The notes below the pieces were generated by a model, which made no database searches, was not told the origin of the DNA, and was given only the letters and a program-made list of their open reading frames with translations. Shown here in pieces: positions 6,666 to 12,252 of a stretch of DNA of 12,252 bases; the stretch's first letter is position 1; the number at the start of each line of letters is the position of its first letter. The stretch is from JABFRJ01 sp964389095 (lineage in GTDB: Bacteria; Pseudomonadota; Alphaproteobacteria; Rhizobiales; Hyphomicrobiaceae): contig CAYMEB010000144.1 of assembly GCA_964389095.1 (NCBI GenBank), forward strand, positions 1 through 12,252, given 5' to 3'. The position numbers were made by a program, and so were the translations under genes.

Positions 6666-7605
6666 CGCCGGCCTGATCCGACGCCTTCGTCGGCGTCGCG
6701 GACGCATCTGGGCCCTCTCCGCGCTGGAGCAAAAGCCGCGACCGCTCCGAAATCAGCCAGCGACGAAGGCCGGTCGGCAGACTGTCGGCGAGGCGCTTTG
6801 CGAGGCGACGTGCGCCTCCGAGATAGATGTGCTCGTAGAGCCAGCCGCGCCACGTGAGTGCGACGCACCAGTCCTCTACTGGCACGGATAGATCGGCCCA
6901 ATCCGACTTGTATGGATCAGCCGGCGCCAGGAGATCGAACGACAGCCGCCCCCTGTCGATGGCGCGGCGGATGCAATTCTCCATCAGCAGCACGCCTGCA
7001 CCTGATTTCGCGTGCGCCAGATCATACGTGATGATGTGCGCGAACACCCGGTTCGCCGCTTCGAGCATGATGTTGATGGCGATCGGCTTCCCGTCCAACG
7101 TCAAGGCCGCGACCCAGGTCGCCTCCTCGTCGCGCGCCACAGCCCTGAAGAACGCCTGCGCACGGTCGTCCTCGATTGCGCTGGAAATCAGCCCCTTCTC
7201 GGCAAGCCAGGCGCGCTTCATCTCGAAAGCCGTATCGACCAACCGTGCCGCCGCCTCGCCACCATGGTGGTGTTCGAACGCGATCTTTCCGGTCTCCTCC
7301 AGTCGCCGCAACAGCCTGCGCCGGTTCTTGAGGCATTTGGCCGAATAGAGCGCTTCGTAGCGCCGCGGCCCCTGATCGTCGGCGAGCGCGACATAGGGGG
7401 CCGCTAGAGATTCCGTCGAGACTGCGCGGGACCGCGCCAGCGCCGGCTGGATCGCAGCATCGGCCCTCACCTTGCGCAGCCACAGAACGTCGGCCCCCAA
7501 GCTGTCGCGCGCGCAGGCGAACGCGGCATCGACATAGCTTTGAACATCGCCGCCGGCTTCCACGATCAGATCACCGTACTGGGACACCGGCGCGCCCATC
7601 CACAT
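6586..7605 (-). CDS. BioF2-like (GNAT-fold) acetyltransferase, apparently missing its N-terminus
   Basis: A protein of the PF13480-type acetyltransferase family, often found in polysaccharide loci. Core features are YSAKCLKNRRRLLRRLEETG, the WVAALTLDGKPIAINIML strand pair, ITYDLAHAKSGAGVLLMENC and FDLLAPADPYKSDWAD, which resembles the family's G-x-D-x-YK element. The first ATG after the preceding stop is 7605, giving 339 residues, but it has no ribosome binding site and starts inside the domain. The frame continues upstream with recognisable family sequence (EPTVITIRRDGRLVLVWPLC) back to a TAG at 7723-7725, and beyond that TAG the flippase frame still reads like the start of this family (REWTDLIARSSGPVQPFLQE). 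The last ~45 residues are low-complexity. It is probably inactive unless the stop is an error or is read through. Confidence 0.7.
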   Translation of the reverse strand: MWMGAPVSQYGDLIVEAGGDVQSYVDAAFACARDSLGADVLWLRKVRADAAIQPALARSRAVSTESLAAPYVALADDQGPRRYEALYSAKCLKNRRRLLRRLEETGKIAFEHHHGGEAAARLVDTAFEMKRAWLAEKGLISSAIEDDRAQAFFRAVARDEEATWVAALTLDGKPIAINIMLEAANRVFAHIITYDLAHAKSGAGVLLMENCIRRAIDRGRLSFDLLAPADPYKSDWADLSVPVEDWCVALTWRGWLYEHIYLGGARRLAKRLADSLPTGLRRWLISERSRLLLQRGEGPDASATPTKASDQAGVTPAPKGPAPRPESAAHPASVRRRSG

Positions 7606-7722
7606 CGCCAGAACGCCGCCGCGCGAGCGATGCAGACAGAGAGGCCAGACCAGGACGAGTCTTCCGTCGCGTCTGATCGTGATGACCGTGGGCTCATCGG
7701 CCTCGCCGCAGTACGCTTGGAG

Positions 7723-7725
7723 CTA
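7723..7725 (-). other. In-frame TAG interrupting the flippase-acetyltransferase reading frame
   Basis: Reading the minus strand, codons run TGG AAT CGT CAC TAG CTC CAA GCG TAC, giving ESWNRH, stop, LQAYCGEADEP. The frame is open for 517 codons before and 378 codons after this stop. Sequence on both sides belongs to one acetyltransferase N-terminal domain, so the stop is misplaced. One base change from TGG (Trp) or CAG (Gln) would create it. Confidence 0.8.
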
Positions 7726-9276
7726 GTGACGATTCCAGCTCTCCTGCAGGAACGGCTGCACCGGCCCACTTGAGCGCGCAATCAGATCGGTCCACTCTCG
7801 GGCGATCGCAGCAATTCCGTCGCGCGTTCGGACAGCCGTCGCGGCAAGGCTCGAGCCCGATGCCGACACTGTCGAGGCCGAAGTCGCGGGGGCGCGCAAG
7901 CTCGCTGGAAGCAGCGTCGCAAAGGGATCGATGCCGATGACCCGGCGCAGCGTCAGCGCATTCAGGACGGCAGCCGTCGCAAAAGCCGTCGACGTCGCCA
8001 CGGCCGCACCCACCATGCCGAACCACGGCACCAGCAACAGGTTCCCGCCGATCGCGACGCCGGCCGCTATCATGAATGCCCGGGCGCAGTCCTTCTGATG
8101 GCCGAGCATGTTGAGGATGTAGTCGGCAGGACCGGCTGCCGCGCGGGTCATGATGCCGATAGCGGCGATCAGCATGACGGGATAGGCGTCGACGAAGGCG
8201 CCGCCGAAAAGCGACAGCAGAGGCACGCCGAGAACGAGAAGGACCGCCACGACCGCGAGAGTCGGCCAGAACGTCCAGCGCGCTGCCTGCATGACGAGGT
8301 CGTCGAGTTCCCTGCGATCGTCCCGTGCTTTCGCCGCCGCGATGCGCCCAGCGATCGCACTGCCTACCGCGTAGTGAACGAACATGGCGATGGCCTGCGT
8401 CTTGGCCGCCGCATAGTAGATGCCGACTTCCGCCGACGGCCTCATCCAGCTCAGCACGAGCACGTCGGCGTTCGGCAGGATCAGCTCGCAGCCGCCGACG
8501 GCCAACAGCGGCATGGCGACGCCCATCCAGGCGCGGAAATCGTAGCGGGGCGTTGCAGGCTCCAGGCTTCCGCCGATCCGGCGCTGTATCAGCGCCGACT
8601 GCACGATGACGGTTCCCCACGTCGCCAGCGCGGCCCCGATCATCGCCGACGTCGCCGTCGCGGGGGCAGCCATCGCCACCCCGATCGCGGTGGCGAGGAA
8701 CAGCAGGGCCGGACGCAGGATGTAGGGTGGAGCGAGTGCGGCCGAGGTCCACCCCTGCCCGCGCCCGATCCCGTCCTGCACCTCGGTTACGGCAAATGCC
8801 GGAAGGCATGCCAAGGCGAGGACCGCCGGCCACCAGTGGCCATTCGGCGCGAGAACGGGGAATGCGGCGAGCAGCGCCATCATGACGAGTGCCAGCGCGC
8901 CTGCGATCGCGAACGGCGCGGCGCGGGCGCCGATCAGGAACCCGCGGAGAAGCCCGCTCGACTTTTCGGCCGTATACTGCGGCACCAGGCGGATTGCCGC
9001 CATCGACAGTCCCAGATGACTCAGCCCGCCCGCCACCAGCACGGTCGTCCAGAGCGCGGCATAGACGCCGTACTCGGCGGCGCCGAGCCAGCGCGCGAGG
9101 AGGATCTGGACCAGAAACAGCAGGGCCGCGCTGGCGACCCGCATCAGGAAGATCGCCACGGCGCTCAGCTCCAGCCTGCGCTCGGCGAAGGTCGCCCGCA
9201 GCGCGACCAGTCGATAGCAAAGGCGGCTCGCGAAGGTGTCGAGTTCCGTCGCGGCGGCGGGCCGATCGATGCTCAT
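7723..9276 (-). CDS. Polysaccharide flippase, Wzx / oligosaccharide-exporter type, with acetyltransferase-like C-terminal remnant
   Basis: A polytopic membrane protein that should flip lipid-linked oligosaccharide across the inner membrane. Residues ~38-461 have the pattern of this superfamily: LLARWLGAAEYGVYAALWT near the start, LGLSMAAIRLVPQYTAEK, AWMGVAMPLLAVGGCELILP, MRPSAEVGIYYAAAKTQAIA and ILNMLGHQKDCARAFMIAAG, with about 12-14 hydrophobic helices. After LLPASLR (residue 461) 56 further residues are not flippase-like; they resemble the beginning of a BioF2-type acetyltransferase and end at the TAG. Its own gene boundary is therefore lost or fused; GTG at 7867-7869 could be the acetyltransferase's original start. 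The ATG at 9276 overlaps the TGA of the upstream ligase gene (ATGA), implying coupled translation. Confidence 0.85.
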   Translation of the reverse strand: MSIDRPAAATELDTFASRLCYRLVALRATFAERRLELSAVAIFLMRVASAALLFLVQILLARWLGAAEYGVYAALWTTVLVAGGLSHLGLSMAAIRLVPQYTAEKSSGLLRGFLIGARAAPFAIAGALALVMMALLAAFPVLAPNGHWWPAVLALACLPAFAVTEVQDGIGRGQGWTSAALAPPYILRPALLFLATAIGVAMAAPATATSAMIGAALATWGTVIVQSALIQRRIGGSLEPATPRYDFRAWMGVAMPLLAVGGCELILPNADVLVLSWMRPSAEVGIYYAAAKTQAIAMFVHYAVGSAIAGRIAAAKARDDRRELDDLVMQAARWTFWPTLAVVAVLLVLGVPLLSLFGGAFVDAYPVMLIAAIGIMTRAAAGPADYILNMLGHQKDCARAFMIAAGVAIGGNLLLVPWFGMVGAAVATSTAFATAAVLNALTLRRVIGIDPFATLLPASLRAPATSASTVSASGSSLAATAVRTRDGIAAIAREWTDLIARSSGPVQPFLQESWNRH

Positions 9277-10520
9277 GCAAATCCCCTGTCCGAGGTCCGG
9301 CGCGCGCGCGCCTCTGCGTCGACCAACCCCCAGATGAGGCCCATCGGGATGAAGAAGTGACGCCAGTGATCGCTGTCGATCACGAAGCCTTCCAGAGCCA
9401 GCGCCAGAAATGTGGCCGTCGCCACCGCATAGGGCATCTGCAGGTGTCCGTTGCGGAGAGAACCGCGCATGCCGACAACAACGGTGCCGACGACGAGAGC
9501 GATGTAGGCGAGCCCGCCGATCCAGCCGGAGTTCAGGAACGTCGTGAGATAGACGTTGTGCGGCTCTTCATGGTGGTGCCGCTCCCGAAACGTGTGTGTG
9601 CCGATGCCGAGCGGAGCGGCGACGATGAGCGCGCGGGCCTTCGCCTGCCCACCGAAGCGTCCTTCCGGTCCGTGATCGTAACTCTGGTTCATGCTCGCGC
9701 GCTCGCCGAGCAGATCGCGAACAGCCTCGAGCTGGCTGGCGGCTCCCAGCGCAAGCGCGAGGACAGCGGCGCCTGCAAGACCGGCAAATGTCAGCCGCCG
9801 CGTGTCGGACCGCCGGCGCGCGGTGGCGGCACAGACCCATGCGACCGTGGCAACGGCGATCGCCGCACAGATCCAGGCGCCGCGCGAGAAGCTCAGCAGA
9901 AGGGCTATGACGATCGGCAGGGCGATCGCGCCCGCCGCAACCGCCTTCCGCCCAGGCTCACGAAAGACGATCCAGGCGGCATAGGCCGTCGCCATCACCA
10001 TGGCAGCGCCGAAGACATTGGGATCCTTGAAGGTGCCGCGCGCACGTCCGAAGTTCGTGAACAGGTCATAGGCGCCGGGAACCAAGCGGAAATAGCCGAC
10101 GAGCGCCGCGATGGTCGCGATGATGCAGCTCGCGACGTAGGCATTGAGCACGATGCGGCTGCGCGTGCGCGGGGCAACCGTCACGTAGCCGGCGATCGTG
10201 AATGCGCCGAGCGCGAGAAAGAGCGTGACCAATTGATGCGTGATCGCGGATCCGGGCGTGGCGGCCCAGCCGCACGCGACGAGACCGAGCGCCACGACCA
10301 CGACCCATCCGAACAGTCCCAGAAACGCACTGGTGCCGAAGCGCGCCGCGCCGAGAATGGGAATGCCGGCGATTGCGCCGGCCATGAGCACGTCGGCCGG
10401 AGCCGGCTCGCTGAACACGATGCTGCAGAGTGCGACCGCGGCGACCAGCAGAGCGGTCGCGAGAGCAGACGCACTCATGCGCAACGCGGGCCAGCCGATG
10501 GGCGCTGTTTCAGTACGCAT
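9273..10520 (-). CDS. O-antigen ligase / Wzy-type polymerase family protein
   Basis: An inner-membrane protein of about 415 residues with 10-12 hydrophobic helices and the Wzy_C/WaaL layout. Counted from the alternative GTG 10529, motifs are GTFKDPNVFG (165-174), SFSRGAW (213-219), then the large periplasmic loop with GRFGGQ, GIGTHTF (308-314), PHNVYL (323-328) and NSGWIGG (333-339). Such proteins either polymerise repeat units or transfer finished glycan from the undecaprenyl carrier to an acceptor; sequence alone does not decide between them. The start may be ATG 10520 or GTG 10529; both lie inside the last codons of the upstream transferase gene, so the genes overlap by 11 or 20 bp. The stop overlaps the flippase start codon. 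Confidence 0.88.
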   Translation of the reverse strand: MRTETAPIGWPALRMSASALATALLVAAVALCSIVFSEPAPADVLMAGAIAGIPILGAARFGTSAFLGLFGWVVVVALGLVACGWAATPGSAITHQLVTLFLALGAFTIAGYVTVAPRTRSRIVLNAYVASCIIATIAALVGYFRLVPGAYDLFTNFGRARGTFKDPNVFGAAMVMATAYAAWIVFREPGRKAVAAGAIALPIVIALLLSFSRGAWICAAIAVATVAWVCAATARRRSDTRRLTFAGLAGAAVLALALGAASQLEAVRDLLGERASMNQSYDHGPEGRFGGQAKARALIVAAPLGIGTHTFRERHHHEEPHNVYLTTFLNSGWIGGLAYIALVVGTVVVGMRGSLRNGHLQMPYAVATATFLALALEGFVIDSDHWRHFFIPMGLIWGLVDAEARARRTSDRGFA

Positions 10521-12111
10521 TTTCGCCACGCAGCATCGAGATCGGCGTGAGCACGAGGATCCACAGATCGAACAGAACCGACCAGTTGTCGATGTACTCG
10601 ATGTCGTGCTCGACTCGCCGTTCGAGCTTCTCGTGCGTGTCGGTTTCTCCCCGCCAGCCGTTCACCTGCGCCCAGCCGGTGACGCCGGGCTTGACTCGGT
10701 GGCGCGCGAAATAGCCCTGGACGACGTGATGATACAGGTCGCTCTCGGCCTTGGCCTGGGTCGCGTGCGGGCGCGGCCCCACGAGCGACATCTGCCCGAG
10801 CAGAACGTTGATGAGCTGGGGCAGCTCGTCGAGACTGGTGCGCCGGATGAACCTGCCGACGCGGGTCACGCGCGGGTCGTCCCGCGTGACGAGCTTGGCG
10901 GCGTTCGCATCGAGCATGTCGGTACGCATCGAGCGAAACTTGTAGACGTCGATGAGTTCGTTGTTGAAGCCGAACCGACGCTGCCGGAACAGGATCGGAC
11001 CCGGGCTGTCGAGCCGGACCGCGATCGCGACGGCGAGCATCACCGGAGATGCGAGGATCAGCAGAAGCGTGCCGAGCACGCGGTCCTCGATGTTCTTGAT
11101 CGCGCGGTCCCAGTCCGACAGCGGCTTGTCCATGACCGCGAGCATGGGGACCTTGCCGATGAAGGTGTAGGCGCGCCGATTGAAGCGGACGCGCGCGTTG
11201 AGTGCGCTGATCCTGATGTCCACGGGCAGCGTGAAAAGCCGCTGGAGGATCTGGAGCAGACGGTACTCCGCGCTCTGGGGGACCGTGACGATCAGCAGGT
11301 CCACGCCGGCATCGCGGCAGAACTTGGACAAGGCCTCGAAGTTGCCGAGCACCGGGAGCCCGGCCGATGTCGTCTCCTCGCGTCCGTCGGCACGATCGTC
11401 GAACAAGCCGAGCAACTCTAGTCCGCCGCCGCCGTCGCGCCCGAGAGCTGCGACGAGTTCGTCGGCTTCCCGGCCGCCGCCGACGATCACGGTCCTGCGG
11501 GTGAGCCGGCCCGCACTCTCGAGCGTGCGCACGCCGCGATGGGCCAGCCATCGTGTTAGCCAGAGCAGGCCGAGCAACAGCACGGCCCAGGCAAGCGTGG
11601 TCGCCGCGGAAAGGCTGTCGTACAGGAAAAGGTGATCTATGCCCGCCAGGAGCACGCACGACAAGGTCACGGCTGCCGAGGTCTTGCCCATCTGGCCGAC
11701 CAGGTCCCGGAGCGCCGAGATCGAGTAGGTCCAGAGCCTGCGCAACAGAAAAACGAGACCGCAGGCCATCGCGATCGAACGGTACAGCATCGATGCTCGG
11801 TCCTGGCCGGGATCGGAGACCAGCCAGTAGGCGAGCGCGGCGGCGAGGAAGACGCAGGCGACGTCGACCGCGGTCACGCACAGCAGCAGCTTGGGCCGCG
11901 ATACGTTGTGCCGCTTGTCCGTGACCAGCCAGCCGAGCGCCGCGAGAAACGAGGCATTGCCCAGCGGACCCGCCGGGTTGCGGAAGCCACTCGGATCAAG
12001 AACGTCATCCCCTTTTCCGCCATCGGGCGATGCGGAAGGGTTTGCGAGGGTCATGGCGGCGCTACTCGACTGGCATACGGCGACTAGGATCCAGTAGGAG
12101 CGCAACGTCAT
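10510..12111 (-). CDS. Polyprenyl-phosphate sugar-1-phosphate transferase (WcaJ-like priming enzyme)
   Basis: This enzyme starts glycan synthesis by moving a sugar-1-phosphate from a nucleotide sugar to undecaprenyl phosphate. Of up to 533 residues, four helices lie at ~75-190, a Rossmann-like domain at ~205-310 (RRTVIVGGGREADELVAAL), one more membrane segment at ~346-366, and the catalytic bacterial sugar transferase domain after it: SPGPILFRQRRFG, KFRSM (391-395), TSLDELPQ with the acidic pair (425-432), VGPRPH (444-449), KPGVTGWAQ (474-482). This layout is that of WcaJ/exopolysaccharide glycosylphosphotransferases, commonly glucose or galactose specific. ATG 12111 lacks a clear ribosome binding site; the first 19 codons include codons uncommon here (CTA, GTA), so Met20 (ATG 12054) may be the real start. 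It is the first visible gene of the glycan operon. Confidence 0.92.
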   Translation of the reverse strand: MTLRSYWILVAVCQSSSAAMTLANPSASPDGGKGDDVLDPSGFRNPAGPLGNASFLAALGWLVTDKRHNVSRPKLLLCVTAVDVACVFLAAALAYWLVSDPGQDRASMLYRSIAMACGLVFLLRRLWTYSISALRDLVGQMGKTSAAVTLSCVLLAGIDHLFLYDSLSAATTLAWAVLLLGLLWLTRWLAHRGVRTLESAGRLTRRTVIVGGGREADELVAALGRDGGGGLELLGLFDDRADGREETTSAGLPVLGNFEALSKFCRDAGVDLLIVTVPQSAEYRLLQILQRLFTLPVDIRISALNARVRFNRRAYTFIGKVPMLAVMDKPLSDWDRAIKNIEDRVLGTLLLILASPVMLAVAIAVRLDSPGPILFRQRRFGFNNELIDVYKFRSMRTDMLDANAAKLVTRDDPRVTRVGRFIRRTSLDELPQLINVLLGQMSLVGPRPHATQAKAESDLYHHVVQGYFARHRVKPGVTGWAQVNGWRGETDTHEKLERRVEHDIEYIDNWSVLFDLWILVLTPISMLRGENAY

Positions 12112-12120
12112 GAAATCTGC

Positions 12121-12252
12121 TTAAAGATCAGCGCCTTGCCACCCCCGTAAGCGCGATCTCCTCGCGCGAGCGGACAGGAGCTGCCGTGCCCCGGGGGCGA
12201 GCATGGGTCGGTCGGAGTCCGCCGCGGGCACGCCGGCTTCGGACATGAAAAG
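12121..12252 (-). CDS. Possible small or partial ORF at the right edge
   Basis: On the minus strand a frame enters from the right edge and stops at TAA (12121-12123). It reads FMSEAGVPAADSDRPM and ends RRSRLRGWQGADL. It may be the end of a gene lying outside the window or a 41-residue ORF starting at 12246. Third codon positions are mostly G or C for the first 30 codons and less so near the end, which is compatible with coding but not proof. No family is recognised. Confidence 0.25.
   Translation of the reverse strand, partial: LFMSEAGVPAADSDRPMLAPGARQLLSARARRSRLRGWQGADL

Noticed and set aside
6679..6698. A 7-bp hairpin between the DUF1761 stop and the acetyltransferase core, considered as a terminator
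   Set aside because: No T-rich tract follows on either strand, so an intrinsic terminator is not supported.
7694..9280. A 528-codon minus-strand frame over the flippase gene
   Set aside because: Arg-rich with no hydrophobic segments or motifs; the alternate frame encodes a recognisable flippase with an ATGA-coupled start.
8098..10550. Long plus-strand open frames opposite the flippase and ligase genes (420 and 553 codons)
   Set aside because: Highly charged, repetitive Arg/Glu/Asp sequence typical of antisense frames in GC-rich DNA, with no domain match.
10475..11881. A 468-codon minus-strand frame inside the WcaJ-like gene
   Set aside because: Arg-rich shadow frame; the WcaJ-like frame carries all the family motifs.
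12130..12160. A possible sigma54 promoter (TGGCA followed by a TTTAAGC-like block) ahead of the glycan operon
   Set aside because: The GG and GC elements are not at the required spacing.

Overview
The window is a GC-rich bacterial chromosome segment. Its S16 and S4 ribosomal proteins, dense coding with short or overlapping gene junctions, and families such as CybB and DUF1761 point to an alphaproteobacterium; I cannot place it more finely from sequence alone. No tRNA, rRNA, CRISPR array, insertion sequence or phage gene was seen.

Left part (1-2200, plus strand): the 3' end of rpsP (S16) with an intrinsic terminator, an XRE-type helix-turn-helix regulator in a region with locally lower GC upstream, then monocistronic rpsD (S4). 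rpsD has a good sigma70-like promoter, a leader of about 185 nt with several hairpins, and a strong intrinsic terminator.

Middle (2236-6665): a large YfhO-like membrane protein (minus strand) is divergent from a compact three-gene plus-strand operon. That operon encodes a stand-alone RibD C-terminal (reductase-like) domain protein, a cytochrome b561 (CybB type) and a small DUF1761 membrane protein.

Right part (6586-12111, minus strand): an exopolysaccharide/O-antigen type operon in transcription order: a polyprenyl-phosphate sugar-1-phosphate transferase (WcaJ-like) that starts the lipid-linked glycan, a Wzy/WaaL-type polymerase or ligase, a Wzx-type flippase, and a BioF2-like (PF13480-type) acetyltransferase. 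Junctions are overlapping (ATGA between ligase and flippase).

The most notable observation is at the flippase/acetyltransferase junction. The two lie in one continuous reading frame of 897 codons broken only by a single TAG at 7723-7725, and that TAG sits inside the N-terminal domain of the acetyltransferase, not between the domains. The 3' end of the acetyltransferase also reads antisense through the last 80 bases of the DUF1761 gene. This suggests a decayed or fused gene, a sequencing error, or (less likely) readthrough. I found no clear evidence for a wholly new biological system.
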